Source: Spongospora subterranea | Taxonomy: Eukaryota > Endomyxa > Phytomyxea > Plasmodiophorida > Plasmodiophoridae | Length of the DNA stretch: 15,036 nt | NCBI GenBank assembly: GCA_900404475.1 | Contig: OUQQ01000527.1 | Span: 4,244 to 19,279 of the forward strand | Reading direction: 5' to 3' | In this document: positions 1 through 15,036 of the stretch, piece by piece | How the letters are laid out: every line of letters begins with the position of its first letter | How positions within the stretch are numbered: the stretch's first letter is position 1 | Translations under genes and position numbers: made by a program | The notes under the pieces: model-generated | Told to the model about the DNA's origin: nothing | Database searches by the model: none | The model's input: only the letters and a program-made list of their open reading frames with translations

Positions 1-179
1 GTAGACCGTTCAATCCAATTCAAACCTGACTGTTTGTTCAAGATCTTCTTGGCCCTACAATGCAAGGACGTCCAGTGGGTGTCGCCCAGTCGAGGATAGT
101 TTCCTTTGTAAAAGAGCAACTCGCATTGACGGTGTCAGATGAGCACGAGCTCCAGGGATTGCTATGCGAAAATCACTAA
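1..179 (+). pseudogene. C-terminal fragment of a second copy of the OTU-element protein, entering from the left edge
   Basis: Reading frame 3 is open from about position 30 to a TAA at 177-179. Its last 23 or so residues (starting KEQLALTVSDEHELQ) match the C-terminal end of the minus-strand pseudogene that stops at 332 (KEQLASTVFDDQGLQ). The two copies therefore point at each other, and their shared DNA makes the inverted repeat at 110-399. A TGA lies upstream in the same frame at 27-29. Frame 1 is open from position 1 to a TAG at 97-99, so an intron or a frameshift could sit near position 97. Only the tail of the gene is inside the window. Its function cannot be read from this piece alone; assignment to the OTU element rests on the match to the other copy. 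Confidence 0.45.
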
Positions 180-399
180 ACCTGTTGATGGTGCATCATG
201 CCATCTTACGTAACAACTATCCCTGTTTTGATCATTTAAATCCTCCACCATGTGTCATGATGCACCATGAACATGGTTTATTCAAATTTCGAAAACCAAT
301 CCCTGGAGCTCGTGGTCAGAACATGGTTTAACTAAATTCCGCAAACCAACTTTTGAAGCCCTTGGTCATCGAATACCGTCGATGCCAGTTGCTCTTTTT
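110..399. repeat. Imperfect inverted repeat (palindrome) formed by two convergent gene tails
   Basis: Left-arm segments reappear reverse-complemented on the right. Positions 144-161 (CACGAGCTCCAGGGATTG) pair perfectly with 297-314, and 188-200 pair perfectly with 256-268. Both pairs share one dyad centre near 228. The outer part (about 110-136, with AAAGAGCAACT) matches about 369-399, offset by roughly 50 bp because the right arm holds an extra 50-bp tandem unit. The arms include the coding end and the sequence just after the stop of the same gene family, so this is an inverted duplication of a gene tail and not a short regulatory hairpin. Confidence 0.75.
269..368. repeat. 50-bp tandem duplication (two diverged copies)
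   Basis: GAACATGGTTTA begins at 269 and again at 319. The following about 38 bases align without gaps, with scattered substitutions, and each copy ends in a GGTCA-like segment. Read on the minus strand, the copy at 319-368 contains the stop codon and last codons of the OTU-element pseudogene, and the other lies just downstream. The left palindrome arm has only one equivalent unit, so the duplication probably arose in the right copy after the two diverged. Confidence 0.7.
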
Positions 400-1719
400 C
401 TTCCACAGAAAGGCCATTGGCACTACACCCACTGCTCAAATGTATTGAGCTAATTCTTCGCCAACCCTTTTCGGCGTTAATGACTCTGTTTGCGACAAGC
501 CGACGTTGATGTCGATCGAACCGCACATTACAGGTTGTACAACTGGGAACACTCCCTCGTTTTGCAATCGGCTGAAGCGACAATCCCTCCGGAAAAGATT
601 ACGGATCCGAGGTGACATTGGCAGAGGAGAGTTTAGTAATAGAACAGGGTCGATGATCCGACGAGCTATTGTTGCCCAACGTCGAGCTGGATTTGCTGAT
701 GGTGGGGATCGTATCGTTACGTTGCGAAATATCATCGAGCGACTGTGCGTCCATCAATTCATGCTTCTCAAAAATCGGTTGTTCTGATGGCATCTGCTGA
801 GGCGGTGAATATGACTTCGCACCTCCGTGCCTCAATGTTGAAAGCACCTCAACCATATCAACGTTCTGGTTTGAACCGATCGCGTCCATCATCGCTAACA
901 TCGCCCGCGCGGCCTGAACAATAAAACATTCCGCTCCATGGTGTTACATCACGTATTTTCGGTACTATCCTCACTATCATTTTCTGAATGTCGGTTATGA
1001 GCAGTGGGCTTGACTGACTTATTACTATCATGTTCATCTTAAATTTGTAAGCAGCGATTGTGAGCTCGAATAGCCCTCCCATTGTCTATCTATACTCATC
1101 TTATTCAGATAGTCGTCCAATCCCATGGCATCGTGGTTGGGCAGCGCTCCTATATAGGGTTACAGTTTCTCGGCAATGGTTCTTCCTTGCTCTGGGTTTC
1201 TGGCGAATTCACATATTTCTCTTCGTAACTCTTGCACTGTCATATTGGGGATTTCACCTGTTGTCCTGATCGCTTCGAAAGCGCAATTTCCTACTCCGAT
1301 AACATCTCTAAATAAGTAATTCTTATTCGCTATCTCTACCATGCATGATTGGTGTAATCCTCTACTGTTTCCTCCTCTGAATGGTGGTGTTTGTTCAATT
1401 GTTTGGCGTTCACTTATTATCCACAATTTACTGGTATTGTGTGAATTCTTACTCTTCATTTCCCACTCTCTAGTGAATATTCGATGTGTCTTTTTCTTGC
1501 TACTTTTTACTAAAATTGCTCCGTTAATCGGTGTTTTTTGTGCAAGTTCCAATGTCATATTACTCATATGGGTTTTCGTCATCCAGTTTCCTAGATTAAG
1601 TTCCAGTGCCTGATTGCTCAGATGTATTTTCGTTATCCAGTTTCCAAGAGCAAGTTCCAATGTCATATTGCTCAAAAGGGGTTTCGTTATCCAGTTTCCT
1701 AGATAGGAACTTAATAAAG
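332..1719 (-). pseudogene. Decayed OTU-domain (cysteine protease fold) gene of a probable multi-copy element
   Basis: Minus-strand reading. From about 1719 to 1160 one open frame holds an N-terminal region with an 18-residue repeat, a linker, and the start of an OTU-like fold: the GVGNC motif (about 1283-1297) followed by AFEAI and an LRREICEF helix. The frame meets a TAA at 1160-1162 and continues beyond it (ending in SIDRQW), then shifts near 1078-1083 into a frame reading GGLFELTIAAYKF. That segment matches the usual OTU pattern in which WGG is followed by an E-L-x-x-A helix and a beta strand. A GTAC...TTCAG intron of 52 bp (965-914), phase-consistent, would join this to a C-terminal exon read to 332, itself broken by a TAA at 599-601. 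In active OTU proteases the motif is D-G-N-C; here the Asp is Val, and no clear downstream catalytic His is visible. Two stops, a frameshift and a lost active-site residue point to a dead copy. OTU domains occur in cellular deubiquitinases and in some transposons; the duplicated tail at 1-179 favours a mobile or amplified family. Confidence 0.6.
1546..1706 (-). repeat. 54-bp tandem repeat, three units, in frame (18 residues each)
   Basis: GTTCCA begins at 1546, 1600 and 1654, each followed by a related 54-base unit ending in a CCAGTTTCC(T/A)AGA segment; the third unit runs to about 1706. Since 54 is divisible by three, the minus strand encodes a repeated peptide of the form LSN-MTLELALGNWITKTH at the N-terminal end of the OTU pseudogene frame. 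Some differences between units are silent or conservative, as expected if the repeat was once translated. Confidence 0.8.
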
Positions 1720-1766
1720 TTTAGTTCGCTATCACCCTTCTTGCGCATCTGTAAAACACATATCGT

Positions 1767-1848
1767 GATTCGGTGGTGGAGTGGTTAACACGGTCGCCTG
1801 CTAAGTGGCTGCCCTTTGGGCGCGCGAGTTCGAATCTCGTCCGAATCG
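1767..1848 (+). tRNA. trnS(gct): tRNA-Ser, anticodon GCT
   Basis: The 82-nt sequence folds as a class II tRNA. The acceptor arm pairs GATTCGG (1767-1773) with CCGAATC (1841-1847), with G1848 as discriminator. A short D-arm lies near 1775-1791. The anticodon stem is 1793-1797 with 1805-1809 around the loop CTGCTAA, giving anticodon GCT at 1800-1802, which reads AGC/AGT serine codons. A long variable arm with a GCCC/GGGC stem (1811-1822) is diagnostic for Ser or Leu. The T-arm contains the B box GTTCGAATC (1828-1836). There is no intron and no encoded CCA, as expected for a nuclear gene. It lies about 50 bp from the 5' end of the OTU pseudogene. Confidence 0.95.
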
Positions 1849-1857
1849 TTTTTTTTT
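1849..1857 (+). terminator. RNA polymerase III terminator (T9)
   Basis: Nine consecutive T residues follow the tRNA discriminator base directly, the standard Pol III termination signal on the non-template strand. Confidence 0.9.
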
Positions 1858-3069
1858 AATTTGACCAGATCAATTGCTGCTCATTGGAGTAAATGCTGCC
1901 ATGCGAAGCTTGTTTTTATTTGTATCATGCCGCCTTGTGCTCAGGATTCTAGGTGGACTGTTGTGTTTGTCGTGATTCTTGTTTCATAGATCGGTTGTCG
2001 ATATTTCATTTATAAAAAATTCGACCGAAATGGTAAAACCCCCGCCATTGACTGCTGTTTTCCGTTAAAACATCTATCTTTTTCAGATGGGATGACTCCT
2101 CTGGGTTTATTTTCACTTCCCCTCTTCCTTGTATCAGTATTTATGGTTACGCAAAAAATGCAATATTTTTTTTTTGCACAAAAAATACCTCTGTTAGGGT
2201 ACATATTAACATACAGGAGAATTTCTGTAATTCAAACGATGTACTTCCATTTTGTAAACTTGGTTTGACAATTGAACATAGCTGCCCACAGAATTGTAAA
2301 CGCCTTTTTGCACGTCAGCTATATTTTTGTTCAAATAACAAATCTTTCAACAATAAGAAACGGCAATTATTTTGAATGGTCGCGACCTTTAGGTGATCAT
2401 TTGGCATCTGGCATTTGTCATGCATAAACTGCATAGTGTACGAATGAGCCACGGGTCGTGCGTGAGGATAACGTTAGTTTCGGGGTCAACGGCGCGCAGT
2501 TTTTCTCAATGCGCCTTGTGTGTGCCCGTTGAACCATCCGACTCGGACCGTATCGTTTGTTAATCGTATTACAAAGTGACTCGCTTTCGTGTCAAGCGAT
2601 ACACTCGTCCTTGATTCACCTTTGTATCCGCTTTCTTGATTACTTCAAATCAATTCTTGTCAGTCACGGTGGCAGTCTCCGATGCACGTGCGACGGAGCC
2701 GCCATCAATCGACCGAGGTCAGGAAGTTTCACGAACGTCGATTATGAGTTGATGTCAGCGTTTTTTATATAGAAATCAACCACCTCCATAAAAGAAAATA
2801 GTTCACAACACAAAAAGTCATCGCTGTTCAATTCTGGCAACGCGAGCGATGATAATTTGATCAGGGTATTCTCAATAATTAATTTTTCTATAATTTGCGA
2901 TTCATGTTTGCCAGAATTATTGTTTTTCATTCATTTTTAAATGTTAATAGTATTGAATTTCTCAGTCGACGAGACGAAGTTCAAGAACCGCATCAAATAT
3001 AGAAAATGAAGAGGATGATGAAAATAGGGGGGCACAGCTAACCTCTAACAGGGTCAGTAATACATCTTG
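1858..3069. other. About 1.2 kb without a recognised gene; 5' flank of the CHD gene
   Basis: Only short open frames on both strands are present, with no recognisable motif or splice structure. The stretch has several A/T runs (for example T-runs near 2165-2180) and a TTTTTTATATAG segment near 2761-2772. The last 60 bases before the CHD ATG contain an in-frame TAA at 3058-3060. A possible acceptor, CTAACAG (3045-3051), lies 19 bases before the ATG and might take an untranslated exon or a spliced leader. I cannot place a promoter. Confidence 0.5.
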
Positions 3070-8853
<5,784 letters not shown>

Positions 8854-9063
8854 ACGCTCCTCATTAAATTATCCTTCCCCCGGAAAGGCATGACTTCATC
8901 ATCAGTGCCTGCCTACCCTTCAATCCCCAATCGATCTATGTATATATAAACGTCTCGAAATTCTCTTATCTGGTTCTCAATATTTTATTGCAAAACGGTG
9001 TCGCGCCGGTTCTTTTGACTCGATTGATAATCGTCAACAACCATCTGGATACAGGTGGGGCCG

Positions 9064-10882
<1,819 letters not shown>

Positions 10883-10917
10883 ATTGCCTATTCTATGCTA
10901 GCCCATCCTTAGTTGAT

Positions 10918-11966
10918 TCAAGAGATTGGCCGTGCTCGGGCCCGACTGCTTGTGTTTTTCTTTGTTCGTGACGAAAACTCTAGAACATGCTCGAACTTCG
11001 TCCGGTGATTTGCGATTAGTGTTTCCGTCACATATTTGCCATTGTTTGTTCGGGTTGCGTTGATGGCGGTTTGCCCTTTTCGAATAGCTCTCATCATGGT
11101 CGCCTTAATCGTCGCATTTTTCAAATTCACCAGGCCCCCCGTCTCTAAGACGCCACTCCCAGATATTGCAGCGTGTCGACCGCGTCGAACTCGTCGTCGC
11201 CGCCAATCTTATCAGCTTTCTTCAGGTTAATCTGTTTTTCGGTGATTCTGCAAGCAGAGCAATTGCTGACGTATCGAATACGCGATTTGATCCAGCCATC
11301 CCTGTTCCTGTACAATGTCGCAATCATGCCAACCAATACAAAATCAATTTTTTTGTGAATTTCTGGGTCAAATCCCCAAGAATTCATTTGTCTCGGTTCT
11401 CTCATCATTGCAAAGGGGAGGGGGGGTTTCAAATAATTTTCGTTGGTACATACACCAACCCACCATATGGTGCTTCCACGCCAGCACCAGTCGCTTTTGA
11501 GTTATTGAGCATGGGGTTGAGTACTTTCATCGTGTCGTGATCGTTCACACTTGGGCCATCACTATCCTGTATGATCCCAGCATCAACGTGCCCAATGCGC
11601 GGGTTTAGGTTGGCTTGGCAGTTGTTTGATCGTTTGTGCCAGCGTGGGGTCGCACTTCATCGAGATGTATTGGGGTAATTGCAAACCGTACATGCCCCAC
11701 CCGGGTCGACTACGCATTCTGCCGGTAACAGCTGCCCCCAGCTGTTTCCGTGACCTCGATCCGTCAATTTGCGCGGCAACGTTGACGTTACATGGGCGCG
11801 TATCGGTGTGAGTATGGTTAATGTGGCCATCGGTTATAACAGCCACAGATGGATTCACCAGTCGATAATACATGAGGGTTAAATTTACGACAAAAATTCG
11901 AGTCCGTCTGCGAACTTTTGTCAATGGCCCACTTTGTTGCGATTTTTCCGATTCAAATTGACACAA
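10918..11966 (-). other. Broken minus-strand protein-like frames between TGS1 and the sedolisin gene, unrecognised
   Basis: Read from 11966 downwards, three minus-strand frames succeed one another. One is open to 11583. A second, shifted frame opens before that (about 11640) and stays open to about 11433, with a Gly/Asn-rich stretch around DTMKVLNPMLNN. A third is open 11432-11145 (segments such as WGFDPEIHKKIDFVL and DAVDTLQYLGV), and one more follows from about 11200 to 10918. This could be a decayed gene or retroelement, or a multi-exon gene whose introns I cannot place. Overlapping plus-strand frames (for example 11166-11540) look like antisense shadows but cannot be excluded. I recognise no family. 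Confidence 0.2.
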
Positions 11967-12014
11967 TTGTGCATAGGGTGAAGACGTCTGGCACTGTATT
12001 GGTTCTAAAACAAG

Positions 12015-14065
12015 TTAAGCAAGATCATCATTCGTCTTTCCCCTGACTAGTTCCAAGTTCATCTCCATGAACGTGTTTACCGCGGCTTGGAATTTTCTCG
12101 AGTTCACCGATCCCAGACCTGTCACCGGATCCCATCCTTTCACGGCAGTGAACCCGAAATCGCAGCAGTTGATGGGCCCGTTGCCAACAACGCCAGCTGC
12201 ACAATTGTTCCGCCCCTTGACGACGTCGTGAAACACCTCTGGATGCAAGTTCGACATATGGTATAGTAATGGATTGACAAATCCCAGCGATGGCCGTCCA
12301 ATCTGCAACTGAACACCATTGGCCAAAGCGATCAATGCGGCGAATACGGGCGCAGAAGCGCTGGTGCCAGATTCCATATATTGATAGCCTCCATCAGTAA
12401 CAGCGTAATTATATCCCAACATTGCCACGTCACTAAACAATCGTCAATGAAAAACCTTTTTCACGGAAGAACGAGCTTACGGGATTCCGCGACCGTTTTT
12501 GTTGTATGTGGAGGGATTCGGTAATGCCGAAGGAGCGGAATTGCGATAGAAGCTTTGCACGGCGCTCCGCTGGTATCGAGGTACATCAAAACAGGAACTG
12601 AATCCACCTCCGGATGTGATAATTCCTCCAGTTTCACTAGAGCATGACACCTCGTCTGTACCAGATTCGACCCCTTGTGTTGCGCCAACCTGTAACAGGA
12701 TAATCAACAAAAAAAAGGTCAAATTGCCCTCGAAACTATGGGATGTTGATATAAACAGCAAAAATGGGTGGTGAAAAGGCGTTCGAAACAGTGTTATAGC
12801 TGATGATCATGCTCTAACCGCTGTGACATATGGACACGAGGCTGGGAAATTAGGGGCGGCACCACAAGTAGTTGGGTCCTGGCGAACACTGTCGCTGTTG
12901 GCGCCATCATCACCAGAGCTCACCACTACCGTTATCCCCCGTAAACCCAGCTTGGTGACCTCGGCAGTGAACCGCTTCATGGGCGCTGGATCGATTCCGC
13001 TCTCGCCGCCGCCATAGCTGATCGAGTGCACCAACGGCGGTGAAGGATCATTACCCACTGCGATAACCCAATCCATGAACGGATCCTCAGAATCCTGGCT
13101 GATCGACCAGAACACAGTGTCAATGTTTTTCCGAGTGGTTCGCCCTAACGCCATCATATACTCCACATCAAGATTCGCCTCCCCACAACTGTCCGGGTTG
13201 GATGCACACGCCGAGTCATCATTGGGCCCAATGATTTTGTCAACGTTGTGACTCGGAATATCGTACTGCTTCTCGAAATCTAGCAGGTCCTGTTTGCTGT
13301 AGCATTGACCAAGCGCTTCGAACACAGATTGACTGCAATTAGCGATATTCAAATCATAATCGTAAGAATAATACTTCGTCAACATATCTGGAGTGACGAA
13401 TTTCCCGGGATCGCTCTTCATCAAGTGCTTGATCGCTGAGAATTTTTTCATGTAAACGTGCTGAGTTGTGCCGCTAACAAAGTCGACGTGTTTGGCGACG
13501 GAATAGGGCAATGAATACTTGTTGGTGACGATGGAAGACTTGCCCGATGAATGAACCAGTTTGACATATTTGGCGTTGAGCATTGATTCCGCTTTCTTGA
13601 TCGGCACCGTCACCGTTAGGAAATCCTGATTCGCAGATTCTTCGACATGTTCGACATTGTGCTGACGAAGAAACTCCATCACGGTGGTGTACCCTTCGGG
13701 ATTATAGGTTAGATCTTTGAGCTCATCCTGAGTTAGATAGTCTCCGTATTCTGTAGAAAACGGGTCCGAAACGCGCTGCAACCGCTCTTCTAACAGCGTT
13801 GTTGACGGGTGTTTGATAGCGAATATCAGTTTCTTGGATTGACTCGAATCGATATGATCTTGATCATAAGTCGACCAATGTTTGGCCTTCAATACGCACA
13901 CACACTAACGTCAGATCGACCAACCTCATGCTATTCAACCCATTATCCTACCAGATTTTGCTGCCGATGAATCTCGACCAACGGATCGAAACCACTCAGG
14001 AGATATACGGCGGTTCCCACCAGACAGGATAGTCCTATGAACGTGGTAATCAATATGACCTTCAT
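12015..14065 (-). CDS. TPP1: Sedolisin family (S53) serine peptidase, tripeptidyl-peptidase 1-like
   Basis: An acid serine peptidase; human TPP1 removes tripeptides from protein N-termini in lysosomes. Four exons on the minus strand: 14065-13952, 13886-12819, 12689-12481 and 12432-12015, total 1,809 bases, 602 residues (human TPP1 has 563). Introns are 65, 129 and 48 bp, all GT-AG. Residues 3-23 are a hydrophobic segment that could be a signal peptide or a membrane anchor. The prodomain is about 40-190 (SDPFSTEYGDYLT; FLTVTVPIKKAE; LPYSVAKHVDFVSG). Catalytic residues are Glu274 and Asp278 in GEANLD, the oxyanion Asp364 in SSGDDGA, and Ser488 in SGTSASAP. Calcium-site sequences are FHDVV (Asp533) and GWDPVTGLG (Asp565). 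All key residues are present, so the enzyme is predicted active. The acceptor of intron 1 is uncertain: an earlier in-frame AG at about 13904 would add about six residues. It is convergent with TGS1. Confidence 0.92.
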
Positions 14066-14969
14066 CGTTGGAAAAGAATAACCAAAATGAGGTGTAATCC
14101 GGTTAAGGTCGAGGGGTTATCGTGCTCGCCTTATTTACAACTCCCATCCTTTGCCGTGACTGTGACGGGTATCGTGTTATGGGCGCCCCCGCCACTGATG
14201 ACCTGGCAACCGGCCCACTGAGGTTACAGTCGTGGGGATGCCGGGGCCGTGCAACACTCGCCGTCATGCATTTGTTGGCCGCACGGTTGCCTGGCCACCG
14301 ACGTCTCCTTCACTATAGTTCGCTGGGCTGCGCCATAGGTAGTCAAAAACCAAACACGGAGTTGAAGCTGTTGAGCTGAACACGTTCCCACAGAACAGGA
14401 GTTTTATTCTATACACGATTTCCCAACTTGTCATTAGTTCTTTAACAGAACGACAATGCAGGTGAATTTTTCAGTGAATCAAACGAAAGGATATCAGATT
14501 TTCCCGCAAATCTATCCGTTGCGTTATAGCTGGATGCCCGGATTGTACACGATTCGAAGGTTTGGCCATGTCGCGAAGCAGCCAGATCGTTTTTTTCAAA
14601 CGGACAATATCAGTGGCGATTCCGGATTCTTGCTAACCAAACAGATGATGATACCCAATCGACATCCAGCAGCATCTATCCCGGAAAATGACAAATTCCA
14701 CGAGGTCGCGTCGTTTCAGAGCACGGGAACCGTGCCATTGCGCAACTTCGGCTGGTCCCGAAGACGGCGCCGTTGGTGGCGCCCGTGCTGTTGTCGGTTC
14801 CAATCTCTCCAAACGTCTGCCAATTTGAGTCAATAGTTCATCTGATGTGGAGTTTGCATGGGACTGGATTATCGCGTGTCGTGTTCTGCATAATATGGTC
14901 AATGAACGAAAGGCGGACAGATGACGACTCTCCCTCTACAGATCATCTAGAAGCCAGTGTTGAGATGAG
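14066..14969. other. 5' flank of the sedolisin gene; no recognised gene
   Basis: About 0.9 kb holding several moderate open frames on both strands: plus 14122-14379, plus 14456-14836, and minus 14902-14633 with a segment DELLTQIGRRLERLEP that could be a helix. None shows a motif I can name or a convincing splice structure. The minus frame starts at a TTG, so if translated its start lies elsewhere. The promoter of the sedolisin gene should lie in the first few hundred bases upstream of 14065, but I see no clear TATA element. Confidence 0.3.
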
Positions 14970-15036
14970 TTCCTCTCACGCACGCAACGTTGATGGGTTC
15001 CTCTCACGCACGCAACGTTGATGGGTTCCTCTCACG
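14970..15036. repeat. 28-bp tandem repeat truncated by the window edge
   Basis: TTCCTCTCACGCACGCAACG begins at 14970 and again at 14998, and a third copy starts at 15026 and runs off the end. The visible units are identical over the full 28-base period, which suggests a recent or homogenised minisatellite. The period is not a multiple of three, so it is unlikely to be a coding repeat. Confidence 0.9.

Noticed and set aside
1076..1162. Programmed frameshifting or stop read-through in the OTU gene
   Set aside because: No slippery heptamer or stimulatory structure is evident, there is a second stop at 599-601, and the active-site Asp is lost. Simple decay explains all of this.
1341..1788. Plus-strand open frames rich in Leu/Phe/Ser that look like hydrophobic proteins
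   Set aside because: They are antisense to the OTU pseudogene and its repeat; the minus strand gives recognisable OTU motifs and a codon-multiple repeat, the plus strand does not.
11166..11540. 124-codon plus-strand frame downstream of TGS1
   Set aside because: It overlaps several minus-strand frames, shows no motif, and TGS1 already has a well-formed end at 10882. Left as part of the unresolved interval.
14970..15036. CRISPR array
   Set aside because: The 28-bp units are directly adjacent with no spacers, and the window is eukaryotic.

Overview
The window is eukaryotic. Two genes here reconstruct end to end only if GT-AG introns are removed, and most of those introns are about 45-60 bp. 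There is also a nuclear tRNA gene with a Pol III T-run. The three recognisable proteins are a chromodomain helicase of the CHD6-9/Kismet type, a trimethylguanosine synthase (TGS1) and a tripeptidyl-peptidase-1-like sedolisin, so an animal is the best fit. A compact nematode genome (for example a Trichuris-like clade) would suit the intron size and moderate GC, but that is inference and no sequence signature proves it.

Layout, left to right. Positions 1-1719 hold a decayed multi-copy element. A minus-strand OTU-domain pseudogene (1719-332) carries an in-frame 18-residue repeat at its N-terminal end, two in-frame stops and a frameshift. Its C-terminal end lies tail-to-tail with a second copy that enters from the left edge (1-179, plus), and the two tails form an imperfect palindrome at 110-399. 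A tRNA-Ser(GCT) follows at 1767-1848. About 1.2 kb without a recognised gene leads to the CHD gene (3070-8853, plus), read here as 26 exons giving 1,503 codons. TGS1 follows on the same strand (9730-10882, five exons for the core). Its 5' end is unresolved, because coding-like open frames lie at 9064-9710. Between TGS1 and the convergent sedolisin gene is about 1.1 kb with broken minus-strand reading frames (10918-11966). The sedolisin gene (14065-12015, minus) has four exons and 602 residues. The right end (14066-15036) has no recognised gene and finishes in a 28-bp tandem repeat cut by the window edge.

The three intact genes are unrelated in function: nuclear chromatin remodelling, hypermethylation of snRNA (and in trans-splicing animals, spliced-leader) caps, and lysosomal or secreted proteolysis. 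Nothing suggests an operon, although CHD and TGS1 are head-to-tail. The points most worth a second look are the unusually short CHD6-9-type protein with an unrecognised C-terminal region, the OTU element with its inverted duplicate, and the unresolved TGS1 5' end.
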